Below, one piece after another: positions 1-6,498 of a stretch of 10,920 nucleotides of DNA; within the stretch, counting starts at the first letter, position 1, and the number at the start of each line of letters is the position of its first letter. Position numbers and translations under genes: made by a program. This DNA comes from Syntrophaceae bacterium (GTDB taxonomy: Bacteria; Desulfobacterota; Syntrophorhabdia; Syntrophorhabdales; WCHB1-27). The stretch lies in the NCBI GenBank assembly GCA_003165115.1, contig PLSJ01000114.1:1-10920 (forward strand), in the 5' to 3' direction. Below the pieces are notes generated by a model, which saw only the letters and a list, made by a program, of their open reading frames with translations, searched no databases and was not told where the DNA came from.

Positions 1-697
1 CGGTAGACAGGTTCGCCACCGTCATGATCGGTGCGTTGGTATCGTTCCAGAAGGCCCCCTGTGCCCCGGCCAGCTCGATCACGTGCCCGGCGATGGGTGA
101 ATGCAAGGTGTACCGGCGGCCGTCACAGCTTCCAAGCTCGGTCCCCAGGAGCGACAGCCGCGCCTTCGTGCGCTCCGATTCGCTCGCCGCCTGGGCGTAA
201 TCGCTTTCTGCCTGCTCCAGGTCCTTGCGCGGCGAGATGCCCGCGTCGTGAAGCTCCTTCTGGCGGTCCAGGTTATGCCTGGCGAGATTGAGAGCCGCCC
301 GCGCCTTCCCCGCGTCGCTGTAGCTCTGGGCGAGATCGGCGGAGTCGAGGGTGAACAGGGCATCACCCTTTCTGACCGCGTCCCCCAGGCCCTTGTAGAC
401 CTGAATGATGCGTCCGGACACGGGCGGGGCGACCTTGATGAGCCTGGCGGGGTCGGCCTCCACCACGGCCGGCACCACGATGGGGGGCTCGACGCTCTCT
501 TCGACGCAGGCTTCGACCCGCAGGGACTGGCGCAGGGACGAGGCGTCGGGAACGCGGACGCAGCCGGCCTCCCGAAGGAGAGGGGCACCCGCCTGCGTCG
601 AGGCGCTGGCTTCCGTATGGGCCGAGCTGTTGCATCCCGCGATCCACATGACAGCGAGAGCGAGTAGTATCCATTCTTTGTGAAAAAGGCGGTTCAC
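1..697 (-). CDS. RND efflux periplasmic adaptor lipoprotein (HlyD/CusB-like), partial
   Basis: This is a membrane fusion protein linking an inner-membrane RND pump to an outer-membrane channel, probably for metal or drug export. About 232 residues are visible and the reading frame stays open to the window edge, so the C-terminal part is missing. I chose the GTG start at 697 because AAGGAG lies 7 nt upstream (705-710). The N-terminus has a basic/hydrophobic signal and a lipobox I-A-G-C with the lipidated Cys at about residue 22. Next come a biotinyl-lipoyl-like half-motif (APPVSGRIIQV, then GDAVRKGDALFTLDSADL), an alpha-hairpin rich in Ala, Glu, Arg and Leu, and a second lipoyl half ending in NDTNAPIMTVANLST, which is typical of CzcB/CusB-type adaptors. 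The 98-aa CPIC protein lies just upstream on the same strand. Substrate cannot be read from this part. The family call is firm; metal specificity is inference. Confidence 0.88.
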   Translation of the reverse strand, partial: MNRLFHKEWILLALAVMWIAGCNSSAHTEASASTQAGAPLLREAGCVRVPDASSLRQSLRVEACVEESVEPPIVVPAVVEADPARLIKVAPPVSGRIIQVYKGLGDAVRKGDALFTLDSADLAQSYSDAGKARAALNLARHNLDRQKELHDAGISPRKDLEQAESDYAQAASESERTKARLSLLGTELGSCDGRRYTLHSPIAGHVIELAGAQGAFWNDTNAPIMTVANLST

Positions 698-808
698 TGC
701 GTATCTCCTTATCCTCCAGGTCTTTTCAGCCGGAAGGCTTCTGTGGTGGCGCTCCTTCCCTTATCACGAAGGGCGGATTGTCACCTTAGTGAGACGGTGC
801 GTGAGGGC

Positions 809-1105
809 TTAAAGGGAAGCCGGGGAAAGGGGAGGTCCCCTGTACGATATGGCCGGGAAAGGGATGGAGCCGTGGAACCGGCACATCTCCTCGGCCAGAC
901 GCACGTACTGCCGGTCGCAATAGACGTCGCCCGTCACGTGGGCCTGTCCGACGGCGGAGAAGAGCGACATGCCCATGAAGCAGATCGGGCACGTCTTGCT
1001 CGGAAGGGCGCCATGCGGATCGAAGGCGACCATCACGACGGCAAAGAAGAGATAGACGGAGAAAAGGAGTAAGAGTCGCTTATGGATGGGCCTCAGCCTG
1101 AGCAT
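809..1105 (-). CDS. Small membrane-anchored CPIC protein upstream of RND adaptor
   Basis: A 98-residue protein of no family I can name. Residues 10-28 form one strongly hydrophobic segment, preceded by Arg, His and Lys, so the C-terminal part should lie in the periplasm. That part has a C39-P-I-C42 motif, two more cysteines (63, 75), several histidines, and a YRGPP stretch near the end. Cys pairs of this kind often bind metal or form disulfides. The gene sits 111 bp ahead of the RND adaptor on the same strand, and a perfect palindrome lies about 25 bp upstream of its start, so a role as a metal-sensing or metal-handling accessory of the efflux operon is plausible. The start has only a weak AGGA upstream. 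From memory, small proteins of this kind precede RND operons in Geobacter-like genomes; I could not check this. Confidence 0.65.
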   Translation of the reverse strand: MLRLRPIHKRLLLLFSVYLFFAVVMVAFDPHGALPSKTCPICFMGMSLFSAVGQAHVTGDVYCDRQYVRLAEEMCRFHGSIPFPAISYRGPPLSPASL

Positions 1106-1129
1106 TTTCCTGTTCCGTCCTGGTTGTTA

Positions 1130-1146
1130 ATGAGACTTTGTCTCAT
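1130..1146. promoter_or_regulatory. Perfect 7-3-7 palindrome, candidate operator of the efflux operon
   Basis: ATGAGAC TTT GTCTCAT is a perfect inverted repeat with 7-base arms and a 3-base centre. It lies in an AT-rich patch 25 bp upstream of the CPIC protein start on the minus strand. Size and position fit a dimeric repressor or metalloregulator site. A second short inverted repeat, TGTC-CA-GACA, lies at 1180-1189. Read as a 7-1-7 element it only partly resembles a Fur-type box, so the regulator is unknown. Confidence 0.45.
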
Positions 1147-1297
1147 ATACTTCTATAAGATAGCTTAAATAAACCGTTATGTCCAGACAAAACTTAGCAT
1201 AAAAACCGGCCGCGTAAAAGAGAACCGGAAGGTCATAGAAGGGAAGGAAGGTTTTTACGGGTGGCCAACGCTCTTCGACGAATGTGTCGACTTCGCT

Positions 1298-2224
1298 CTA
1301 AGGCACGCGCGTCCGCTCCAGGTTTCCTCTATCCCACCTTCCCTTTTCCGCGGCTGCGACATAGGTGCTCTGCAGGAAAGCAAGGAGGGCGGCGTCCTGG
1401 TCATCGGCCGTGCGGACCTTTTCGTAGGGCAGGATATATTCGCCCATCTCCTTCGAATAGAAGGCTTGTTCCGGGCTCACGCGACAGGTCCCGAAGCCTT
1501 CCGGCTCGGGATAGGCATAGGAGTAGTAGGCGGGTTCCGCGATGGCACCGCCCCCCGGCCAGAACCCGCAACTGCTGACCTCGTGCGAGTAGGCTTCGAG
1601 CACGATGAAATGCGCCACGTTCGGGACCGGGGCATGCGCGGGGGCCGGGCGGCCGGAGAAGCGGGTGACCGCCATATCGAAGCCGCCCCAGAAGAAATGG
1701 ACAGGGCTGCACTTGCCGGTGAAACCGGAGCGAAAGATCTGGAATACCCGCTCGGACTGCACGAGAATGCGCCAGAAGCGCGCCGCATATTCAGGGTCGT
1801 AGGCGGCGTGCGTGCGGTCCTTTTCAAAAGGGATGCTGCTCTCGCATTCCACCGGATGCGTCCAGATGCGCACGTCGATCCCGACCGCATGGAGGATATC
1901 CATGAACCCGTGGTAGAAGTCGGCGACAGAGATCGCCGCAAGCGGCATGGTCCTGCTCTCGTCCTTTTCCCCACACCTCTCGACGCCGAGCAGGTGGCGC
2001 ACGAAGTCGAACCGTATCTCAAAGCCGCCCTTGCCATAGGGGATGAGAGACGTGGTGAGCCCCGAGGGTGTGATATAAAGAGGCACGTTCCACCAGTGGT
2101 TTATCAGGGGCGCCTGTCTCAGCCTGACCTTCCCCACGATCTGCGTCCACAATTGCAGCGTCCGATAGGTCTCGATCCACGCATCCAGGGGCAAGGCGGG
2201 CCAGTTCTCGAATTCACGGGTCAT
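1298..2224 (-). CDS. DUF5996 family protein
   Basis: A 308-residue soluble protein of the DUF5996 family, whose function is not known to me. Recognisable stretches are WPALPLDAW near the N-terminus, TLQLWTQIVGKVRL, NHWWNVPLYIT, LTTSLIPYG, GKCSPVHFFWG followed by GFDMAVTRFSGR, EAYSHEV, and near the end LPYEKVRTADDQDAALLAFLQSTY. The many Trp, His and Tyr residues suggest a ligand- or metal-binding pocket, but this is inference. I chose the ATG at 2224 rather than the longest frame (to 2302): AAGGAGG sits 6 nt upstream (2231-2237), and the 26 extra upstream residues look like untranslated leader. The gene is transcribed away from the MeaB gene and has no same-strand partner within 190 bp, so it is probably monocistronic. 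Confidence 0.85.
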   Translation of the reverse strand: MTREFENWPALPLDAWIETYRTLQLWTQIVGKVRLRQAPLINHWWNVPLYITPSGLTTSLIPYGKGGFEIRFDFVRHLLGVERCGEKDESRTMPLAAISVADFYHGFMDILHAVGIDVRIWTHPVECESSIPFEKDRTHAAYDPEYAARFWRILVQSERVFQIFRSGFTGKCSPVHFFWGGFDMAVTRFSGRPAPAHAPVPNVAHFIVLEAYSHEVSSCGFWPGGGAIAEPAYYSYAYPEPEGFGTCRVSPEQAFYSKEMGEYILPYEKVRTADDQDAALLAFLQSTYVAAAEKGRWDRGNLERTRVP

Positions 2225-2280
2225 AGGAAACCTCCTTAACTCATACGTAAGCATCGGCTCCACGACAGGCAAGGGCGGAC

Positions 2281-2300
2281 GCGGGCGCATCCGCGCCCGC
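2281..2300. repeat. GC-rich hairpin in the divergent DUF5996/meaB intergenic region
   Basis: GCGGGCGC ATCC GCGCCCGC has perfect 8-base arms and a 4-base loop. It lies in the 167-bp gap between the divergent starts at 2224 and 2392, about 57 bp upstream of the DUF5996 start. No T-run follows on either strand, so it is not a simple terminator. It could be an operator or part of the DUF5996 leader RNA. Confidence 0.4.
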
Positions 2301-2391
2301 ATGCGACAAACCTATGGAATCCGGTGAGAAAGCGTATTATCTTTTGGTAGGTTTATCGACGTGAAATCCAAAAGGGCGAAAGGTAGGGCGC

Positions 2392-3387
2392 ATGGGTGAT
2401 ACATCTCGCAGGCCGGCGCGGATAGCCGAGGAAGTCATGAAAGGTGACGAGAGAAGCGCCGCGCGCCTTATCTCACTCATAGAGCGGGAAGACCCGGAAG
2501 GGTACCGGGCTTTGTCGGACCTGTGGCCTCCGGCGCACAGCGCCCACGTGATAGGGGTCACGGGCACCGCGGGAGCGGGGAAGAGCACCCTCATCAACGC
2601 GCTGGCCAATCGTCTGCTCAAAGAGGACAAGAAGGTCGGCATAGTCGCGATCGACCCGAGCTGTTCCGTAGGCGAGGGGTCTTTGCTCGGGGACCGTCTC
2701 AGGATGAAGGAGGCGGAAAGATCGGACGCCGTGTTCATCCGGTCGATGGCCCAGCGGAAGTACCCCGGCGGCGTCTGCAGGGCCGCGACGGGCGCGGTCT
2801 GCGTGCTGGAAAGCATGGGGAAAGATTTCGTGATGATCGAGAGCATCGGGGCCGGCCAATCGGACAAGGAGCTTTTTTACCTGGCCGATACCATCGTCAC
2901 CGTGTTTACCCCGGAATTCGGCGACGAGATCCAGCTTATGAAGGCGGGGCTCCTCGAAATAGGGGACATAATAGTGGTGAACAAGAGCGACAAGCAGGGG
3001 GCGGATGACGTCAGGCGCGCGATAGAGGCATACGTGCCCGAGGCAAAAGAAAAGGGATGGAAGGCGCCGGTATTGTTGCTGCAAGCCGACAGGGGCGCGG
3101 GCATAGACGAGCTTGCCCGCTCCGTCGCCGCCCACGGGGAATTTACCCAACACGACAAGACGGTCAAAAGAGGCGAGAAGCACGCCCATTTTGCCCTGAC
3201 CCTCCTGAAAGAGGAGGTCTGGAAGCGTTTTTCGGAGCAGTCCTCGCGGACGTCTTTAGGCGGTGCCCTGGAAGAGGTAAGGCACGGCCGGCTCGATCCC
3301 TACAGCGCGGTGGGGCAGATAGGGGCGGAGTTCGAGCATATCATGCGATCGGGAAGTGTGCCGGGACGAGTGAGAAGCGACGAGTGA
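2392..3387 (+). CDS. meaB: MeaB/ArgK-type P-loop GTPase (methylmalonyl-CoA mutase-associated)
   Basis: A 331-residue G3E-class GTPase of the MeaB/ArgK family, which loads and protects adenosylcobalamin-dependent acyl-CoA mutases. A helical N-terminus is followed by the P-loop GTAGAGKST (58-66), the metal-binding DPSC (88-91), LLGDRLRM (98-105), RSMAQR (117-122), ESIGAGQSD (150-158), TPEFGDEIQ (173-181) and the guanine-specificity motif NKSD (197-200). The C-terminal helical part carries the usual dimerisation region. Family landmarks are present but several positions differ from the classic pattern: TAGAG where TPPGAG-like sequences are usual, KYPGGV where GxLGGL is usual, and GAGQSD for GVGQSE. 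No mutase or B12-binding subunit is nearby, so the client is unknown. The upstream ribosome binding site is weak. The response regulator follows 22 bp downstream, suggesting co-transcription. Confidence 0.9.
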   Translation: MGDTSRRPARIAEEVMKGDERSAARLISLIEREDPEGYRALSDLWPPAHSAHVIGVTGTAGAGKSTLINALANRLLKEDKKVGIVAIDPSCSVGEGSLLGDRLRMKEAERSDAVFIRSMAQRKYPGGVCRAATGAVCVLESMGKDFVMIESIGAGQSDKELFYLADTIVTVFTPEFGDEIQLMKAGLLEIGDIIVVNKSDKQGADDVRRAIEAYVPEAKEKGWKAPVLLLQADRGAGIDELARSVAAHGEFTQHDKTVKRGEKHAHFALTLLKEEVWKRFSEQSSRTSLGGALEEVRHGRLDPYSAVGQIGAEFEHIMRSGSVPGRVRSDE

Positions 3388-3397
3388 CGATGCCTTT

Positions 3398-3406
3398 GGA
3401 GGAGGA
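3398..3406 (+). promoter_or_regulatory. Strong ribosome binding site of the response regulator
   Basis: GGAGGAGGA ends 3 nt before the ATG at 3410. It lies in the 22-bp gap after the MeaB stop codon and fixes the start of the response regulator. Confidence 0.7.
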
Positions 3407-3409
3407 CCC

Positions 3410-3931
3410 ATGAGCAAGGAGTCCGTGCTGAATGACAAGAGGATTTTGGTTGTCGACGACGAGCAGGATATCCTGGACGTCGTGAAGGAGGAGATCATGG
3501 CGGCGGCCCCGCGCTGCATCGTGGATACGGCAGGCACGTATCACGAGGCGTCCATGCTCCTCGTCACCTGGACCTACGATCTGGCGATACTCGACATCAC
3601 GGGCGTAAGGGGCTTTGACCTCCTCAGGACCGCCGTGGAACGCCCGTACCCGGTACCGGTCGTCATGCTTACCGGTCGCGCCCTGTCTCCGGAGGCGCTC
3701 AAGACGTCGATATCGAGAGGCGCCCGTGCGTACCTGCCAAAGAAGCACCTGGGCGCGGTGGTCCCTTTCCTCGAAGACGTGCTGACCGACGAGTACGGTC
3801 CTGTCTGGAGGCGCATCCTGACGCAATTCGAGGGTTTCTTTCACGAGGGCTGGGGGCCGTACTGGAGGAAGACCGACGAAAAATTCTGGAACGAGTTCGA
3901 GAAGAAGATAGACGCCGGTGGAAACAAGTAA
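3410..3931 (+). CDS. Single-domain response regulator with aromatic C-terminal tail
   Basis: A 173-residue receiver (REC) protein. Acidic pocket residues D16 and D17 follow ILVV, the phosphoacceptor is D62 in AILDITG, the switch Thr is T88 in VVMLTG, and the conserved Lys is in YLPKKHL (about 111). No DNA-binding or enzymatic output domain follows. Instead there is a tail of about 50 residues rich in Trp, Phe, Tyr and charged residues (FEGFFHEGWGPYWRK, then FWNEFEKK). It probably acts by protein contact, like other stand-alone REC proteins. No histidine kinase is present in the window. It closely follows the MeaB gene and is probably co-transcribed with it; a functional link between them is inference. 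Confidence 0.88.
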   Translation: MSKESVLNDKRILVVDDEQDILDVVKEEIMAAAPRCIVDTAGTYHEASMLLVTWTYDLAILDITGVRGFDLLRTAVERPYPVPVVMLTGRALSPEALKTSISRGARAYLPKKHLGAVVPFLEDVLTDEYGPVWRRILTQFEGFFHEGWGPYWRKTDEKFWNEFEKKIDAGGNK

Positions 3932-4015
3932 AGACGGACCTGTGAATTCGGACCGTCGTGCCCTTGACAAGAAAAGGGAGGGATACTACGTACTAAGCAC
4001 AGCCGACCGACCGTG

Positions 4016-4022
4016 AAGGAGG
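4016..4022 (+). promoter_or_regulatory. Ribosome binding site deciding the chaB start
   Basis: AAGGAGG lies 9 nt before the ATG at 4032 but only 3 nt before an in-frame TTG at 4026, so the ATG is the better start. Confidence 0.6.
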
Positions 4023-4031
4023 TACTTGTTT

Positions 4032-4280
4032 ATGCCGCGCGAAAAGAGCACGGAAGACCTTCCCGAAGGCGCCGAGAACGTTTTACCCACGCATGCAAGG
4101 GAAATCTACAGAGAGGCCCACAACCACGCCCTCGAGGAGTACAGGGACCCGGAAAAGCGCTGGGGCAGGGAATCTCTCGAAGAGACAGCCCATAAAGTCG
4201 CGTGGGCGGCGGTCAAGAAAGCATATGAAAAGGACGAGAAGTCCGGCAGATGGCGGATGAAGGAAAAGAAAGCCGGTTGA
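4032..4280 (+). CDS. chaB: ChaB family protein
   Basis: An 82-residue, highly charged soluble protein of the ChaB family, named for the E. coli cation-transport regulator next to ChaA; its biochemical role is poorly defined. Family features visible are DLPEGAENVLPTHAREIY near the N-terminus, the AHNHALEEYRDPEKR helix, and the conserved AHKVAWAAVKKAYEKD followed by a short basic tail (GRWRMKEKKAG). Length matches the family. The ATG at 4032 is preceded by AAGGAGG. It stands 100 bp after the response regulator on the same strand. No ChaA antiporter is visible. Proteins of this type are often found apart from chaA in environmental bacteria, so a transport link should not be assumed. Confidence 0.87.
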   Translation: MPREKSTEDLPEGAENVLPTHAREIYREAHNHALEEYRDPEKRWGRESLEETAHKVAWAAVKKAYEKDEKSGRWRMKEKKAG

Positions 4281-4350
4281 AGAAACGCGTCCGCCGGCGG
4301 GGACCGCACGGCTGGGTGGAATTTCAATCCCCCGCCTTCGAAGGGACGCT

Positions 4351-4974
4351 GTGGATTTTGATATAGTCATCGCCACCCGCAACAGACAGGATGCCCTGCG
4401 GTTGTGCCTTCCTCTCATGCCGGCCCGGACGCGCATGGCCCCGCCGGGGCTCATCATCGTCGACTCAAGCGACGACCACGGAGCGGTCAGGAAGACCGTG
4501 GAGCGCATCGCGCGGGATGCGGCCGGCCCGGTGTCTCGACGTGATAGAGTCGGCCGCCGGCTCCTCCACCCAGCGCAACGCGGGGTTGGCGCGCGTTGCC
4601 TCGCCTGTCGTCTTCTTTCCCGACGACGATGCCCTCTGGTTCCCCGGTTTTTCCAGCGCCGTCATGCGTATCTACGAGCGGGATACAGACGGGCTGATCG
4701 GAGGGGTGGGCGGCGACGAGTCCCCGTTTCCGCCCACCCGGCGTGCTCGACGGCCTTCGCGCCTTCCTACCGTATGGAGCTGCGGGACCGGCTCCAGTTG
4801 ATGCTCGGCCAAACGCCCTTTTTTCTTGATTATCACGGAAGAAGCCTTTATTGTAAGAGTTCGAAAAGGTGGCCCGAAGAGAAGCGGGCCGGTGGCAACG
4901 ACGCTGCACGAGCGGGGGTATGCGATGTCTTTAAAGACGGACGAGGGGTTTCTCACGAGGAGCGGACTCCGTGA
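4351..4974 (+). pseudogene. Glycosyltransferase family 2 remnant, frameshifted and C-terminally truncated
   Basis: The first about 60 residues, from the GTG at 4351 (AAGGGA about 4 nt upstream), are a clear GT2 N-terminus: FDIVIATRNRQDAL, then LIIVDSSDD. Around 4525-4540 the homology jumps one base forward into another frame, which reads VIESAAGSSTQRNAGLARV and FFPDDDALWFPGF (the DxD-type nucleotide-sugar site) and continues to GGVGGDESPFPP at about 4733. From about 4765 the GT2-like reading is back in the starting frame (YRMELRDRLQLMLGQ). A short GC3-rich piece in the third frame (PGVLDGLRAF, about 4735-4765) suggests possibly three separate single-base shifts. GT2 enzymes of this type are normally around 300 residues; here recognisable sequence ends near 4860 and the frame runs into the next gene. 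It is probably non-functional. Assembly errors could explain the shifts but not the lost C-terminus. Confidence 0.75.
4871..4890. repeat. Short hairpin between GT2 remnant and methyltransferase-like gene
   Basis: GGCCCG and CGGGCC flank an 8-base A/G-rich loop. No T-run follows, so it is at best a weak processing or attenuation element. Confidence 0.25.
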
Positions 4975-5608
4975 CGCGGTCATCCTCCTCAGCGCCTTTT
5001 CCGCCGTCTTCTGCACCGTCACGAAGGCCGAGACCGGCGTTGCCTTTTTCCTGCTTCTTCTCGGCAGCTTCGTCCATTTTCTGTCAAAGGGCGTGCTGAT
5101 ACGCAACGAGGTCCTTTGCACGGAAGGGATTTACCGCATCATACGCCATCCGTATTACCTGGCCAATTTTCTTATCGATTCCAGTTTCTGCGTATTGAGC
5201 GGCAACCACTATCTGGTGCTCCTGTACCCCTTCCTCTTCTTCTGGAGCTACGGGCCGACGCTCCGGAAGGAAGAGGGGACCCTTACCGAAAAACATGGAG
5301 ACCCTTCGGTGGCCTATCTCCTCGGCACGCCGCCCGTTTTCCCCGACCGCCGCTCCATCCGGCAGGTGGGCCGCCTCTTTGCCGGTTTCGCACTCACCCG
5401 CATAAGCGGCAAGGAGGTGGCGAGGAATACCAGGTTCTACGCCATGGCGCTGCTGATCCTGGCCTTTCATCGCGTCGGCGGCAAAATAAGAAACCTCGAC
5501 ATCCTTTCCGACCGGGACACGCTCCTGCTCCTTGCCGCCGCCCTTTTCCTCTACGGGCTGAGTTTCACTATCCTGAAACTTCGAAAGAGAACGACCGAAA
5601 AACAGTGA
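4925..5608 (+). CDS. Isoprenylcysteine carboxyl methyltransferase / phospholipid methyltransferase-like membrane protein
   Basis: A 227-residue integral membrane protein resembling the ICMT/PEMT superfamily, S-adenosylmethionine-dependent methyltransferases acting on lipids or lipid-linked substrates. Hydrophobic segments lie at about 17-33, 38-54, 82-108, 170-187 and 194-216. The signature GIYRIIRHPYYLANFL (68-83) carries the RHP.Y core, and a second motif, RKEEGTLTEKHGD (114-126), matches the usual EE...L...FG/HG cofactor-side motif. I chose the ATG at 4925; the frame is open back to 4826, but those 33 extra residues are hydrophilic, overlap the GT2 remnant and do not look like the family. 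The ribosome binding site is only a G-run, so the start is uncertain. The true substrate is unknown. It lies between two damaged envelope genes and appears intact. Confidence 0.75.
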   Translation: MSLKTDEGFLTRSGLRDAVILLSAFSAVFCTVTKAETGVAFFLLLLGSFVHFLSKGVLIRNEVLCTEGIYRIIRHPYYLANFLIDSSFCVLSGNHYLVLLYPFLFFWSYGPTLRKEEGTLTEKHGDPSVAYLLGTPPVFPDRRSIRQVGRLFAGFALTRISGKEVARNTRFYAMALLILAFHRVGGKIRNLDILSDRDTLLLLAAALFLYGLSFTILKLRKRTTEKQ

Positions 5609-5673
5609 GGCGGGTTGCCGAAAAGCCCTGATAAGGCCTCACGGACGGGGAGATGCTTCCGCCCGTGAGGCGG
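5605..5673. repeat. Alternating inverted/direct repeats GTGAGGCGG - GCCTCACGG - CCGTGAGGCGG
   Basis: GTGAGGCGG occurs at 5605-5613, overlapping the methyltransferase-like stop codon, and again at 5665-5673. Between them, GCCTCACGG at 5636-5644 can pair with either copy: 7 bp upstream, or 9 bp with CCGTGAGGC at 5663-5671. The longer downstream hairpin also has inner pairing. No U-tract follows. This is a possible pair of mutually exclusive stems between the two membrane-protein genes. Confidence 0.45.
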
Positions 5674-5698
5674 AAATCGGTACTATATTTCCTGAAGG

Positions 5699-6483
5699 AT
5701 GTCCCCCGAAAAACCCGTCTCTTCCTCCCTGACGCTCTTGTGCCGGATTATCGCCTGCATCCTTCTGGCCGCCATCCTTGTCTGCATTTTTTACATGTCT
5801 GCATTTTTTACTGGTACTATGAGGGGGAATGGCGGGAGTTGTTCTTCCGCTTCAAGTATTTTTACAGCTTCAAGCGGCTGAGGGATTTTATCCTTTCCTT
5901 CGGTGCTTACTCGGCGGTCGTTTTTGTCCTCCTCCAGGCCCTTCAGGTGGTCTTTGCCCCCATACCCGGCGAGATCACGGGTTTTGTCGGCGGGTATCTT
6001 TACGGGAAGTTTGCGGGCACGACGCTCTCCCTCGTCGGCCTGGCCGCGGGGTCCGTTTTTGCCTTTGAGATAACCAGGTTCTTTGGAGTGCGTCTGGTGA
6101 GCAGGATGGTGAAGCAGGACGTCATGGAACGTTTCGATGCATTCGTGACGGACCGCGGTCTGCGCATCGCGTTTCTCCTCTTCCTCATACCGGGTTTTCC
6201 AAAGGATTCACTCTGCTATCTCCTTGGCCTGACCCACGTGGGCCGCCTCGATTTTCTCCTCATGAACATATGCGGAAGACTGCCGGGCACGGTTATACTC
6301 GCCATGGAAGGCGACGCGGTAAGGGCCGGCAGATACCATGCCTTCTTCGAGATCCTCGCAGGGAGCGTAGCCTTGACCCTTCTCCTCTACTTGTTCAGGT
6401 TCTCCGTGATACACTCCCTGAGCTGGACGATTGAGAAGATTTGGAAGAAATACCGCCGGGGACGCGGCGAAAGGGTCTCCTGA
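5699..6483 (+). pseudogene. TVP38/TMEM64 (VTT-domain, DedA-like) membrane protein disrupted by a 17-bp duplication
   Basis: The body of the gene, in the frame ending at 6483, encodes a typical TVP38/TMEM64 protein, the VTT/DedA-like superfamily of lipid-handling membrane proteins: FKYFYSFKRLRDFILSFG, a hydrophobic helix, the family hallmark VFAPIPGEITGFVGG, YLYGKFAG, FEITRFFG, then LLFLIPGFPKDSLCYLLGL and GRLPGT, and a final transmembrane helix plus basic tail. The expected N-terminal helix (LTLLCRIIACILLAAILVCIFY, starting from the ATG at 5699) lies in a different frame. The switch occurs exactly at a tandem duplication at 5779-5812. Removing one 17-bp copy joins the two frames into one continuous protein of the expected shape, CIFYWYYEGEWRELF. 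As written, the downstream frame can be opened at 5653, but that N-terminus lacks a membrane helix and a spaced ribosome binding site. It could be a recent null, a phase-variable allele, or a truncated product. Confidence 0.75.
5779..5812 (+). repeat. 17-bp tandem duplication inside the TVP38/TMEM64 gene
   Basis: TGTCTGCATTTTTTAC occurs at 5779-5794 and again at 5796-5811, a 16-base perfect repeat with a 17-base period. Seventeen is not a multiple of three, so the second copy shifts the frame. Each copy contains a run of six T. Confidence 0.92.
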
Positions 6484-6498
6484 GCAGCCGATCCGGTA

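Noticed and set aside
79..674. Three overlapping open frames opposite or out of frame with the RND adaptor
   Set aside because: Arg/Pro/Ser-rich shadow translations; the adaptor frame from the GTG at 697 explains the region.
1466..2239. 257-residue open frame on the plus strand opposite the DUF5996 gene
   Set aside because: It is antisense to a clearly conserved protein, has no family resemblance and no ribosome binding site; long shadow frames are expected in GC-rich DNA.
2225..2302. Longer DUF5996 start
   Set aside because: A strong AAGGAGG lies 6 nt before the ATG at 2224, and the extra residues do not match the family.
3964..3985. TTGACA as a promoter ahead of chaB
   Set aside because: No acceptable -10 hexamer at 16-18 bases spacing (TACGTA at 17, TACTAC only at 14); kept as a weak possibility only.
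4826..4924. Upstream extension of the methyltransferase-like gene
   Set aside because: The 33 extra residues are hydrophilic, unlike the family N-terminus, and overlap the GT2 remnant and a small hairpin.
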